Notes: generated by a model not told the origin, from the letters alone. 64,000 nt of DNA from Saccharina japonica (GCA_008828725.1 MEHQ01002595.1:558001-622000), one strand, 5' to 3'. Counted from the stretch's first letter, positions 22,170 to 33,720 are shown. Numbers and translations: made by a program.

Positions 22170-22965
22170 TGTGCTGGCAACGGCGCTGATTGGGTAGGAA
22201 TATGTCTTGGAATATTACTATTCCGCTCCATTCCTATTGGCTACGGGAGTCGATCGTTTTACGTGTGTTTGCCGTTGGACACAATGACGAAAAATAACGA
22301 ACCACCGCAGTAATTCCCAGTCCTTCCCTTGCATTACATCATTACCGCCTTGCGGGGCGTCTTGGGGAATCCGTTATCTCCACGGGCTGTGTGTACGAGT
22401 ATCACCATAATATCACCATCCGCAATCCGTTATTATTGTAAATCTGGATACTGTCATATTTTTTGTCTCCTCCTGCGGTATCCGCCCGCACCCCCCCCCT
22501 GTATCATTCTGCTTTTCTCTCTCGTCCTCTTCACCGAGGTCAACACGGAGCAAGAAGAGCACCATACACACTGCTGCTGCACCCACCTGCATAGATCTAC
22601 CCTGCGACTGCCTGGCCTCAAGCACGTCGAGCACTGCTGCACCACATGCACAGGTAAGCATACCATAATAGGAGGCACCAAGCTGTGTATCTTGGCCGTA
22701 CGGTATATAGGGAGGAAGTGGATCGTCAGCTCTCCTTGTAGTGTTTTCCTCGTCGAGTCTCGCGATCGAATCGTCGCATCTTACACCAAATGCGCGTGCT
22801 GTCACATCGAGTGGGTTCTTTTCCCTTCGATAGACTGCACGCCAGGCAACTTCCACGCGTACATTTCGTCATCGCGGCATGCTATCAGCACAGTAGTCTA
22901 CTACTGCAGCAATGTAGTATACTGCCGGAAATACCACCAGCTTGTTGTTCCGAATGATTGTAGTT
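22170..22965 (+). repeat. Duplicated segment, left copy
   Basis: Shares collinear blocks with about 23940-25230: GTGCTGGCAACG, TTGGCTACGGG with GTCGATCGTTTTAC, GGGAATCCGTTATC, CACGGGCTGTGT, TAAATCTGGATAC, CTCTCTCG with CTTCACC, ACGGAGCAAGA and CGGCATGCTAT. A 214-codon ORF (22329-22973, starting ATT rather than ATG) covers it but is not conserved in the right copy, so it is not called as a gene. Confidence 0.65.
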
Positions 22966-22974
22966 TTGGCTAAA

Positions 22975-23530
22975 CTCAACAAAGACCCACGCTATCTATA
23001 CACAACACAAAGGCTGGGTAAAAAAAGGCAAGCGTGAGTATCATGAGATACGTTGCTGTAGAATACAAGCAGGCTATGGATAGGATTGGATCTTGCCACC
23101 AGGCTGAACGCGTCTGGCCTAGGCTACTGTATGTAGGATATCCACATGCTAGGCTGTTTGCGGTGCGCTAGAGTAGGCTATGGAAACATGCTACGCCGGT
23201 CTTGGCCAAACCAACTCCAGTTCGAGCAAGCCCTCGCAGCCTGGGGCATAGGCAGGTGCGGTCTATTCCATACAGACAGCTACACAGCAAGTTAAGGTAC
23301 GTGCTGTAGACTACACTGTACATACGGTATAATCCCTACCAGGTACAGGGTAGATCAAGGTGACGAAGCTCACACTGATATATATTATGACCAGCCTGCT
23401 GAAGTACTTTACGTAGACGGTGTCATGTTGGGACAAACCATAATGATACCAGGTAGGCTATAGGCTGGGCTAGGGCCGGGATACAGGCTATAGGTCAGGC
23501 TGGCGGGGGCAAGACGGTACCAGGCTCAAC
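22975..23530. repeat. Degenerate AGGCTATGG/CCAGGCT repeats
   Basis: Short scattered units (GCAGGCTATGGATAGG, GTAGGCTATGG, ATAGGCTGGGC, ACCAGGCT) recur irregularly. No ORF of note. Confidence 0.5.
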
Positions 23531-23639
23531 ATGATTTACAGTGCGCATCGAAATAATGCTGATACACCTTGGATACACACATATACCAAGACGTTCTGTG
23601 CCGTAGGTATATCTTTGGGCAGTATTGAATTATACACTA

Positions 23640-23840
23640 CTGTACACTACTGTAGTACCGGGTACCTTGTATCACATACTAAGAAACAGGAAAGCTGGTC
23701 CAGGCTGGATTTCTTATTTGAGAATGGGTGCGTTCTACACTAACTTCAGTACAACGGCACCCCAAATTTCTTACGTAGTATGTTCCTGTGAATCTCAGCC
23801 TGCTCTGCTCGTTATTTGTGTAATAGGTGTCCTGTACCCT
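23640..23840. mobile_element. MITE family E, copy 1
   Basis: Contains AAGAAACAGGAAAGCTGG, CCAGGCTGGATTTCTTATTT and TCTACACTAACTTCA and ends AGGTGTCCTGTACC. Diverged relative of the copies at 25716, 26228 and 26756. Confidence 0.65.
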
Positions 23841-23939
23841 CGCTGAAATACCGTATATGAAGTAGGACTGTCGAGAAGGACATGGATCCCGCGGACAATG
23901 ACTGGAGTAAAGAATGGCGACGCATAAAATAACTGACAC

Positions 23940-25230
23940 GTGCTGGCAACGTTTTTGATCGGCTAAATACCGGTATTTTTTTTGTGGGAATCTTCAGCTC
24001 CTTGTATTTTGATTGGCTACGGGTAGGTGTCGATCGTTTTACCCTTTTGCTTTTGCACTTGGACGCAAGGACGGAAGCTTACCGGTGCAGGAGAAAGTTC
24101 AGATAATTGTCTGACTGGCGCACGAAGTACCTCAGCCAAAAGTATATGGCTCTTTTTCTCATTGGATACGAGCAAATAAACCAAGATCTGCGTCCCGTAA
24201 GTTTCCGTTTTCCAATTTACGTACTATTAATATTATTAGTGCCCATGTTCGATACGGTTAGATATTTTCTGATAGGATCGCATCTTTAGGCTCTACGTAC
24301 TGTACGTTTAATTTGTATGTCGACGGGTAGAAAGGAAGGTTTAATGTGAAGAACACACACACATACTGCAGTCTATGATCTAAAGCAAGGTGCACTGTAG
24401 TAGTACTGTACATACAGTGATTCAGAGGGAATCCGTTATCCCCACGGGCTGTGTACGCGCGTATGTCAAACCGCTACCCGTTCTTGTAAATCTGGATACC
24501 GTGATATATATCGTCTCCTCCGGCCGTGCTTCGCACCCCCCACCCCCCCTTGAATCATTCTGCCTTGCTCTCTCGTTGTCTTCACCAAGGCTAACACTGA
24601 GCAAGACTGCCGACACCCACACACACCGTACCTTCATCTAGCCTGCGACTGCCTCGTAGCCACCGGTACCTGCATATACCCTGCGACTGCCTGGCACCAA
24701 CCTTGCACCAGTCTGCTTCCTCCTCTGGCCGTCCTCATCAAGGCTGATACGGAGCAAGACCACACACCCGCATCTCCCCTGCGACTGCCTCATTCAACCA
24801 CGTTGAACTGTCACTGCGGCTTCAAGCTCATCAAGACTAACACGGAGCAAGACCACACACCCACGCCTACCCTGCGACTGCCTCAATCAGCCACGTCGAA
24901 CGCCACCGCGGCTTCAAGCCCAGGTATATATCTCGTAGGAGGCACCAGGCCGCATCTATCCAAAGATTTCAGCCGTACGGTAATGAAGTGCACCAGGTCG
25001 TATCTATCTATAGATTTCAGCCGTACGGGAATGAAGTGCACCATCAGCCTTCTATGTTGTAGTGTTTGCCCCGTCCAGCCTCGAGGTTGGAGCTCATGAA
25101 TAAATGCGCGTGCTGTCCCACCGAGTGCCTCTTTTACCTTCGCGACACTGCACGCAGGGAAGGATCCACGCGTATCTTTCGTCAGCACGGCATGCTATTA
25201 CTACAGTAGCTATATCTACTACTGTACTGA
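23940..25230 (+). repeat. Duplicated segment, right copy, with internal tandem repeats
   Basis: Collinear with 22170-22965 but longer because of internal expansions. A unit of about 115 bases (CGGAGCAAGACCACACACCC ... CTGCGACTGCCTCA) is repeated at about 24745-24910. A 48-base unit (CACCAGGCCGCATCTATC ... CAGCCGTACGG) is repeated twice at about 24947-25043. Confidence 0.65.
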
Positions 25231-25480
25231 CGGCTTGGCGCTGCCCATTACTGCACTGCGCGCTCTTGCGTTTCCCCCGCCCACTTGTCCGCCCGCCCAC
25301 CAGCCCGCCCACCCTCCCACCCGACGTCTGAAAGTGGCGTTCTTGGCTCTGCAGACTGCCAGGTGACTGTTCTTATGCGCACACACCCGTCGAAGCACGA
25401 TGAAGATGAACCTGTTCGCCCACGTCGCGTTCTACATCATAGTTGGCTTGCTACTGGTTTTTCCCAACGCTCCCCACTAT

Positions 25481-25604
25481 GGCTCTACGGGTACTGCTTT
25501 CAATACTGCGTATAGCCGTCCTACTCCTGCTCCTGATCCTGCTGGTGTCGTCCAACCCACCCGGGGCAGCGCCGCCGAAGAATCGTCTACGCCATATAAA
25601 CCGG
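25481..25604 (+). CDS. Possible first exon of a secreted or membrane protein
   Basis: ATG at 25481 opens a frame reading MALRVLLSILRIAVLLLLLI followed by LLVSSNPPGAAPPKNR. This is a textbook signal peptide or anchor: a basic residue, a long leucine-rich core, then a small/proline-rich region. The frame meets a good 5' splice site (CCG|GTGAGC) at about 25605, just before an in-frame stop. A second frame on the same DNA (25400-25681) also starts with a hydrophobic leader (MKMNLFAHVAFYIIVGLLLV), so only one of the two can be real. No downstream exon was recognised, because the next sequence is MITE E copy 2. Function unknown. Confidence 0.35.
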
Positions 25605-25715
25605 TGAGCGTTTTCTATTCGGCATTCGATGCAACTACGGCAGCAGTAGTATCGAAAACGGCTTCTTCGCGCTACGTGTAGCCGGAGCCTGCATTACTCA
25701 GAACCCCGAACAAAC

Positions 25716-25882
25716 AGTACAGGACACCTAACAAGGAACAGTAAATTTGGTCCAGGCTGGATTTCTTATTTGAGAGAGGGTGCTTTCTACACTAACTTCA
25801 AGATAACGACTCCCGAATTTCTTATTTTACTCTAAATCTGAACCTGGCTTTCTTATTATCCTGTTTCTTATCACGTGTCCTG
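25716..25882. mobile_element. MITE family E, copy 2
   Basis: Left end ACAGGACACCTAACAAGGAA faces right end TTTCTTATCACGTGTCCTGT. The interior carries CCAGGCTGGATTTCTTATTT. No ORF. Confidence 0.75.
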
Positions 25883-26084
25883 TACTGTAGTTAACTTTGA
25901 ACTGTAGGGAGAACATCACATAATTCTAGATAGCTGTTCTCTGGGAAGCATGGGCGTATCAACGAACGGTTGGCATGTGTTGTAGAACCTCAATACGCGG
26001 AGATTATATGGGCTATGATCCTCCCATCATGTGTGGAGACGTTCGATCAGAAAATATCTTCAGTACTGCTGTACCCAGGGAAGA

Positions 26085-26240
26085 CCTCTGAAAAACATCA
26101 CCTACGAGTACAGCAGACAGGGTGAGCGTAGGATTCAACAGCAGTAAAGGACACCAGAGGGAAGACCGCTGACAAAATTTACCTACGAGTACAGCAGACA
26201 GGGTGAGCGTCGGATTCACCAGCAGTAAAGGACACCTACG
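26085..26240. repeat. 78-bp direct repeat, two units
   Basis: The block GGGAAGACC ... CACCTACGAGTACAGCAGAC ... GCAGTAAAGGACACC occurs twice in tandem with about 95% similarity. Confidence 0.8.
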
Positions 26241-26425
26241 GTACTGTAATAAGAAACAGGAACGCTGGCCCAGGCTGGATTTCTTATCTGAGAGATGGTG
26301 CTTTCTACAGTACACTCGCAATTTAAATTAAACGACTCTCGAATTTCTTATTTTCACCTACAACAGTAAATTTCAGCCCCGCCTTCGTGTTTTAGCCTGT
26401 TTCTTATGGCAGTAGTTTTCTTGTA
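26228..26425. mobile_element. MITE family E, copy 3
   Basis: The left block AATAAGAAACAGG (26249) is the exact inverse of the right block CCTGTTTCTTAT (26397-26408). The interior has CCCAGGCTGGATTTCTTATC. Confidence 0.75.
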
Positions 26426-26755
26426 CTGCTGTACATCTTGAGAGAGAGGATTTGCCGGGTTTATTTTTGTCGACGAGTATTTGTTGCAAGAGGACGAAAG
26501 CCGCCGCTTTTTCTAGAAATATTAAGATTGATCGACGGGAGCAAATGTCTCGAGACTATTGTTGTGGTTATTAATGGGTAAATCAAGTGGAATGCTTTCA
26601 CCCGATTGAAGTACGTATGATACCCACACATATCCCGCGCATCTGTTTGTTCAGATAGAAAGGGACCCGAGCCCACGAACGTGTTCCCGTATATATGTCG
26701 ACACAAAGTATAGCCACCGGCTGTAGGTACTGTACTTCAAATGTGTAAAGTGACG

Positions 26756-26990
26756 CAGAGTACTGTACAGTGACACCTACTCAAAAACAGGAAATCGGAT
26801 CCAGGCTGGATTTCTTATTTGAGAGAGAGAGTGCTCTGATCCAGGTTGAATTTCTTATTTGAGAAAGAGAGTTCTTTCTGCACTAAATTCAAGATAACGG
26901 CTCCCGAATTTATTATTTTAGCTGTTAAATCTGAGCCTGGCTTTCTTATTAGCCTGTTTTTTTATGACTCGTATCATAGGTGTCCTGTGC
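26756..26990. mobile_element. MITE family E, copy 4
   Basis: Left GTGACACCTACTCAAAAACAGG and right AGCCTGTTTTTTTATG plus ATAGGTGTCCTGT are inverted relatives. The segment ATTTCTTATTTGAGAGAGAG is duplicated internally. Confidence 0.7.
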
Positions 26991-27439
26991 TGTACGTCAG
27001 GTCACTGGGTATGATATCCCACAGTACGCCGTGCCTAGAACATGTAAATAAAGCTACAGCTGTACTGCACTGGTGTACGTATCTATGTCTCGTACTGGTA
27101 CGGTGACGAACGAAAGTAGTCACAGCCGAACAAAACGCCTGCGTTCCAAACACACACGCAGGAGAAAACAAATACCAGCTACGAGTACGAATAAAGTGTC
27201 AGGGTTACCACTGTACACACCGGTATTCACAGCCGTACGCTGACGATCCACCCAACCAGTTGACCTGTGCGGTATGCTCAGATGCCCTACCTACTGGGTG
27301 CTGTCCACTATTTTAGTAAAGAGTGCGTCATGTCCAGGCAAACCTTTCTTTACGGTAAATCAGTATCTCACATTTAGTCATACTAGGAGAACTGCACTGC
27401 TGTGCTTACAGTAATTTTACCGTACGGCGCAGTATGTAT

Positions 27440-28378
27440 TGTAGGCCTCTAGGGTGCGGTCCAGTGCGGTAGAGTATATGATACGGCTCGGTACAGCACG
27501 GTATGATACGGGTAGGATACGGTACGGTACAGGCACGGTACCGTATAGTACGGTACGATGCAGTGACGGCACGGTACGGTACGTTTACGGCGCGGTACGA
27601 TACGGTAAAGGGTAGGGTAAGGTACGGTACCGTATAGGGTAGCTTAAGGCACGGTAAGGTAGGTAGTAGGGTAGGGTATATGGTTCGGTAGAGTATAGCG
27701 TAGGGTAAGGCACGGTGAGGTAGGGTAAGGTAGGGTAGGTAGGGTACGATACGGTACTTTATATGGTAGGGTAAAGTACGGTATAGGGTAGGGTCGGTTA
27801 GGGTAGGGTAGGGTAGGGTAGGGTAGGGTAGGGTAGAGTAGGGTTAGGTAGGGTAGGGTAGGGCTGGGTAGGGTAGGGTCAGGTAGGGTAGGGTAGGGTA
27901 GGGCAGGGTAGGGTAGGGTAGGAGTAAGGTAAGGTAAGGTATGGTAGGGTCGGGTCGGGTAGTAGAGTAGGGTAGGGTAGGGTAGTAGGGTAGTAGGGTA
28001 GGGTAATAGGGTAGGATAACGTAGGATAGTAGGGTAGTAGGGCAGGGTAGGGTAGTAAGGTAGTGTAGTAGGGTAGTAGGGTAGAGTAGGGTAGGGTAGG
28101 GTAGTAGGGTAGGGTAGGATAGGGTAGGGTATTAAGGTAGGGTACGTAGTAGGGTAGGATAGTAGGGTATGGGAGGCATTTACTCGCACGATCAGATCAC
28201 GGCATTCATTCCTCGTACGACTCCACCAATAACAAGCTGTCACCCCAACTTGAACCCCCGCCCCTGGGTAGGGTAGGGTAGGGTAGGGCTGGGTAGGGTA
28301 GGGTAGGGTAGGGTAGGGTAGGGTAGGGTAGGGTAGGGTAGGGTAGGGTAGGGTAGGGTAGGGTAGGGTAGCGTGGGG
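27440..28378. repeat. GGTAC to GGGTA array
   Basis: From about 27440 the units are GGTACGGTAC-like (GGTACC is self-complementary). They grade into GGGTA pentamers by about 27780 and run to 28378, with a unique 100-base island at about 28165-28262. The G-rich strand is the plus strand. The Tyr/Pro-rich minus ORF at 27644-28639 is a by-product. Confidence 0.9.
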
Positions 28379-28689
28379 TTGGGGGAGGGGCGAGGGGGGG
28401 ACGAGGGGGAGCTGTACCGTGAGAAGAATCAAGGGACGGAGATCATAGTTCAAAACAGTGAACCTGGTATATATTTGGAGAAATATGTACGGGGAATATG
28501 TTTCTGGAAAATCGAGAGAGAGAGAAGAAAGGGAGGCAAAAAGAGGCAGAGAGAAAAGCAATGGCCGCAGGCAGAGACATTTGGCATGTACCTTGACAGG
28601 TACATTGTCGGGACACTGGCATTGACAGGGGAGAGGCATCGACAGACACGGTGGGTGGCGGCTGCATCAACCTCAACATCGAAATGAAA

Positions 28690-29140
28690 ATGAAACTCGA
28701 ACTCAGCATCAATGTCAACATCTACACGTTGAGCATCGTCATCGATATCGTCATCGATATCGTTATCGATATCGTTATCAATATCGTGATATACACCGTT
28801 ATCGATATCGATATTGGTATCGACATCGTTATCGATATCGTTATCGACATCGTTATCGACATCCTTATCGATATCGTTATCGATATCGATATCGTTATAT
28901 CGATATCGTTATCGATATCGATATCGATATCGACATCATTTTCGACATCGTCATGAGCGCCAACATCAAACTTCAAAAAATCGATATCAACATGTGTACA
29001 TCACTCTTATCAACATCAATATCAAACTTAAGATCAACATCAATAATGACATAATCACCAATATTCAACGTCGGCATCAAAACCGATCTGAACGTCATCA
29101 AAAACTCAACAGAGACATCGATAGACCACATTCAGTAGGG
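28690..29140. repeat. ATCGAT/GATATC-core array
   Basis: From 28735 the unit is ATCGATATCGTT, rich in the palindromes ATCGAT and GATATC. It grades on both sides into the non-palindromic relative ATCAACATCA. Confidence 0.9.
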
Positions 29141-29929
29141 GAGGAGGAGGGGGGCGGTACTCATATTTGATGCTTGCCTAAGTCATTTGACCATTGACCA
29201 CACGTTCCTTTCGAGACGGACAGGGGGACAAATGCCCTGGGGGCAACACGTGAGACATTAAATCGAGAAATCACAATTTCACACCCGTTTTCTCCCCACA
29301 ACATATTTCCGTCGCCCCCCTCCCCGCGGTCATATATACGACTACAGCCATGCATGACATGCGGCTAATGAGCCCCCCACCCCCCCCCCACCGCCCCCGC
29401 CCCCCCCAATGGAAAGTGATCGACAAGAGACATGAACACTGAAACCATCGCAAACAGACGCAACCCGCGCCGGGCCGCAGTCGCAGCCAAGGCCAAGCTT
29501 TTGAAAATGGCCAGGGCCAAAACAAGCAAACCACGTTTTAAAGGAAACACACTACTCGCGAATTAAACTAAGATCAATTTGGCCAGTAGTAAAAAAAACT
29601 GTCAAGACCATTTTCACCAATTTTCGGGACCATGAAAATCGGGGTATCTATTCAGTCCGTTTTTTTTTCCCGACCGTATTCGTGTTAAGGGGCGGAACTC
29701 CGGTTCCATGCGTTTACTTCCGTGATACTCGCCGGGACGTAAAAATAAATGTTGCCGTGTGAGATCTGTTTTGCGGGAATAAACTATGTTTATTTTTGAG
29801 TATTGTTGCTTCGTACCAGGGTCCCCTATTTTAACTGTGGTAACTACTGACTTTCGCCAGCTCCGGGATAAATGCGTTTCAAGATTCACCGATACGTATC
29901 ATACACATGTACCTGTATTCCGCCTCTGC

Positions 29930-30135
29930 CAACCCAATGCAACCCAACCAACGCAACGCAACCCAATGCAACCCAACCCAACCCAACGCAACGCAACCCA
30001 ATCAAACTCAACCCTACCCAACCAAACCCTACCCAACCCAACCCAAACCCAACCCAACCCAACCCAACCCACCCAACCTCCAACCCAACCCAACCCAACC
30101 CAACCCAACCCAACCCAACCCAACCCAACCCAAGC
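29930..30135. repeat. CCCAA pentamer array
   Basis: Runs of AACCC/CAACC with AACGC variants, C-rich on the plus strand, opposite to the neighbouring GGGTA arrays. ORFs across it (Asn/Pro/Thr/Gln) are by-products. Confidence 0.9.
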
Positions 30136-30369
30136 AAAACTGGAAAATTACCCACCGGCCAAGAGGACAAGGTAGTAGGCAGAGATCACCACAGTACCCA
30201 TCTTCAGCCGGCGCCTCTCGAAGAACACCTGTTTTGGTTGCAGCACAAAAAAAGAAAAAAGAAAAAAAAAAAAAGAGTCACACATAACAAATACAAGAAA
30301 GCGCTAAAGAGAGAGAGAGAGAGAGAAACAACAGCCAAACCGTTTTGAGCGCGTTCTTTTTAGGGGGGG

Positions 30370-30478
30370 TCACAGTAAATAGGGACCTCCGCTACACACA
30401 AGAACCTACCAGTACATATGTACATATTTACCTATTTTTACTAACAATATTTGGTTCTACCGTAATACCATCGTGAGC
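30370..30478. mobile_element. MITE family F fragment
   Basis: Contains AGTAAATAGGGACC and TTACTAACAATATTTGGTTC, in the arrangement of family F, with a shortened interior. Confidence 0.5.
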
Positions 30479-30563
30479 AGAAAAGAACGTTCCAGAAAGT
30501 TTACCTATTTTCCCCGGAGCTCAAGCGGCGGGAAAGGAGGGAGAGGAGGAGAGAGCGACTCGG

Positions 30564-31050
30564 CGATGGTGGAGAGTTGGCGGCGGTGACGTCCTCCCTA
30601 CATATCGTAGCCTTTTGTGCGTAACTTAGTTGTTTGCATGCTGCATTTGTCGCTGGCCTGATCAACCGCTGCCGTGTTCAATACCTCGGTACAAACGTAT
30701 CTGTGTACCTAATACTCGTAGGGTACTTCGGTATGTATGCACATACTGTCTGGATGTCGTGTGTGAAAGAGCTACAGCAGTAGTACGAGTCGCTGTCCCC
30801 CCTCATACTGTCTGGATGTCGAAGTAGGGAGAGAGCGACTCGTACTATAATACTACTGCTGTAGCTCTTTCACACAAGACATCCAGACAGTATGTACATA
30901 CCCAAGTACCAGGTACACGGATACGCACATACCAGGTATTGAACACAGCAGCGGTTGATCAGGCCAGCGACAATGCAGCATGGAAACAATGAAGTTACGC
31001 ACAAGAGGCTATATAGGGAGGACGTCACCGCCGCCAACTCTCTACCATCG
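30564..31050. repeat. Inverted repeat abutting the assembly gap
   Basis: Left arm 30564-30794 and right arm 30834-31050 are near-perfect reverse complements (CGATGGTGGAGAGTTGGCGG facing CCGCCAACTCTCTACCATCG) around a 39-base loop that holds a third copy of CATACTGTCTGGATGTCG. The right arm ends exactly where the Ns begin. Confidence 0.9.
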
Positions 31051-31562
31051 NNNNNNNNNNNNNNNNNNNNNNNNNNNNNNNNNNNNNNNNNNNNNNNNNN
31101 NNNNNNNNNNNNNNNNNNNNNNNNNNNNNNNNNNNNNNNNNNNNNNNNNNNNNNNNNNNNNNNNNNNNNNNNNNNNNNNNNNNNNNNNNNNNNNNNNNNN
31201 NNNNNNNNNNNNNNNNNNNNNNNNNNNNNNNNNNNNNNNNNNNNNNNNNNNNNNNNNNNNNNNNNNNNNNNNNNNNNNNNNNNNNNNNNNNNNNNNNNNN
31301 NNNNNNNNNNNNNNNNNNNNNNNNNNNNNNNNNNNNNNNNNNNNNNNNNNNNNNNNNNNNNNNNNNNNNNNNNNNNNNNNNNNNNNNNNNNNNNNNNNNN
31401 NNNNNNNNNNNNNNNNNNNNNNNNNNNNNNNNNNNNNNNNNNNNNNNNNNNNNNNNNNNNNNNNNNNNNNNNNNNNNNNNNNNNNNNNNNNNNNNNNNNN
31501 NNNNNNNNNNNNNNNNNNNNNNNNNNNNNNNNNNNNNNNNNNNNNNNNNNNNNNNNNNNNNN
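31051..31562. other. Assembly gap (512 N)
   Basis: Unresolved bases. Open frames spanning the gap are artefacts. The first resolved bases after it are a G run. Confidence 1.
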
Positions 31563-31860
31563 GGGGGGGGGTAAGGGGGTTACCGATGGTCGGTGCAGGA
31601 ACAACTAAACCTTCACTGCGAAAAAAACGTCGCTCGAGCAGCTTGCAAACTTCACCGGCCAGCACAGGGCACTGGACTCGTACCTCATGTTCGAGCCATG
31701 CCATACCCCTACAGTGCGGTATACCACTACAGTGCGGCACCATGCCATTAGAGTGCGGTACTATGCCACTACAGTCCCCACCCCATCCCCTGTATCCATG
31801 CACGCGCGTGTTGGGAGTGCAGGCATCAAACTCTTCTCCGACGTCAGTGATAGCGCGGGG

Positions 31861-32278
31861 TATCTATTCGCACCCACGGCTGCCTGGGTAACGGTAGCCA
31901 CCTGCCTGCAGGTGAGGGTAGGGTAAGGTAGGGTACGGCAGGGTACGGTAGGGTAGGGTAGGACAGGGCAAGGTAGGGTAGGGTAGGGTAGAGGATGGTA
32001 GAGGATGGTACCCATTCGCACCCACAGCTGCCTGGGTAATGCTATCCACCTGCCTGCAGGGTAGGGTAGGGTAGGGTAGGGTAGGGTAGGGTAGGGTAGG
32101 GTAGGGTAGGGTAGGGTAGGGTAGCGTAGGGTAGGGTAGGAGTAAGGTAAGGTATGGTAGGGTCGGGTAGGGTAGTAGAGTAGGGTAGGGTAGGGTAGGT
32201 TAGGGTAGGGTAGGGCAGGGTAGGGTAGGGTAAGGTAGGGTAGGGTAGGGTAAGGTAGGGTAGGGTAGGGTAGGGTGT
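31861..32278. repeat. GGGTA array with two unique islands
   Basis: GGGTA/GGTAA pentamers as at 27.8 kb. Two copies of a roughly 55-base island (ATTCGCACCCAC ... CACCTGCCTGCAGG) at about 31865-31913 and 32008-32060 punctuate it, giving a period of about 147 bases. Confidence 0.85.
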
Positions 32279-32304
32279 ATGCTTTGTGATTATCTCTGTA
32301 CCGT

Positions 32305-32376
32305 CTGGCCTTAGGTCTGGCCTTAGGTGTGGCCTTAGGTGTGGCCTTAGGTGTGGCCTTAGGTGTGGCCTTAGGG
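32305..32376. repeat. 12-bp tandem repeat
   Basis: Six units of TGGCCTTAGGTC/TGGCCTTAGGTG in perfect register. Confidence 0.9.
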
Positions 32377-32969
32377 CAGCCGAAACTCGCTCGCCCCGAA
32401 TCCGTGATCACAATATCGATGACTCCCGGAAAATCTTACCATGGGTTCGTGATCCCCGCCCCAACATCACTGTACCCTGAAAAATTCAGCTCGCACCGAC
32501 TTTTTTTCAAACCCGGGGACGTTTTCTGTCCGTCCCCGCTTGTTGCGTTTTGCTGAGTCTCCCTAGGCATCTATGTAAAGCCAGTTGCAACCCGGCAACA
32601 ATAGACGTTGCTTTTTTAAAATAAACAAACTTCGAATGTACGTCAACCTCTTACCCCAAGCAGGTTGACATGTGTTTGTTTTCGGACCTCAGCCGGGGAT
32701 GTTTTTTTTCGCCACCTTCCCCCCCCCCTCGCGCTATCAAAAGGTAGTGGGTGTCACCTGTAGTTCAGTTCCCGCAAGCGCATACGGTGGCCCCATTGAA
32801 GAGAATACTGCTGTACAACTTCGTGGTACCCAGCAGCAGCAGTAGTAGTAGTAGTAGTAGTAGTCTATTGTTCTGCCGTTCGCGAGTTTGTCGTCGTAGC
32901 AGATGTTCTGGTGTTGGGGCTACCGTACATTCGGGAAGTGTTGTGGTGTACCTTTTGATTCTCGTACAG

Positions 32970-33235
32970 GCCGTAGCTTTTGTTTTACAGATCCATGTAG
33001 TTCTGTGGTGGCGACAATCGGTTTTTGGCGACGTTCCGTCATCCATCGTCAACCACATAAAATCATACCTGGTATCGAGCAGGAGTAGCAGTGCGTAGCC
33101 TTTGGTTTACAGATCGTAGCTTTTGTTTTACAGATTCAATTAGGTTTGTGGTGACGACAATCAGTTTTTGGCAACGTTCCGCCATCCATCGACAACCACA
33201 TAAAATCATACCTGGTATAGAGTAGCAGTGTATTG
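32970..33235. repeat. 143-bp direct repeat, two units
   Basis: CGTAGCTTTTGTTTTACAGA ... CACATAAAATCATACCTGGTAT occurs at about 32972-33092 and 33115-33232. Non-coding. Confidence 0.8.
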
Positions 33236-33487
33236 TGGTAGCAATCCCGATACTAATGCTGGTAGAACGAGTTTTGATACCGAGTACCGGCACAGATATG
33301 TATATAGAAAATACGTGTGTTGTGTATTTTGTTTATGATTTCGGTTTGGTTTGTTTAGACCATCTAGATACGATCGCGGTCCCAACGAGATGTTGTACAA
33401 AATATCTAGATCCCAGTAATTCCAAACGGACAAACAGGGTGTCGAATATCTTGATATTGGTAGATCTCATCCAGACAAACATGTTCT

Positions 33488-33720
33488 AGATCATGCAGAT
33501 CCTATAGATCCTTCCGGGCGAAAACATCTATCTCATGCAGATCCTATAGACCCTTCCGGACGAAAACATATATATATATATATCATGCAGATTCTTCTAG
33601 GCGAAAACGTCGATCTCATGCAGATCCTTTCAGGCGAAAACATCTATCTCATGCAGATCCTATAGATCCTTCCGGGCAAACACATCTATCTATGTAATCG
33701 CAGATCCTATAGACCCCGCC
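33488..33720. repeat. About 45-bp tandem repeat
   Basis: Five or so units containing CATGCAGATCCTATAGA, CCTTCCGGGCGAAAACAT and CTATCT, with a (TA) run in one unit. Related CATGCAGATC units continue near 33841-33905. Confidence 0.8.

Noticed and set aside
22329-22973. 214-codon plus ORF
   Set aside because: Starts with ATT, and the homologous segment at 24.4-25.2 kb does not keep the frame.
27780-28378. True telomere
   Set aside because: GGGTA differs from common telomere units, is internal, and appears at several sites with the opposite strand polarity nearby.
27644-28639. 331-codon Tyr/Pro-rich minus ORF
   Set aside because: Translation of the GGGTA pentamer array; the pentamer repeat simply lacks stops.
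29786-30348. Asn/Pro/Thr/Gln-rich ORFs
   Set aside because: Translation of the CCCAA pentamer array.
30870-31891. Four ORFs of 217-303 codons across the Ns
   Set aside because: Mostly unresolved bases; not evidence of coding.
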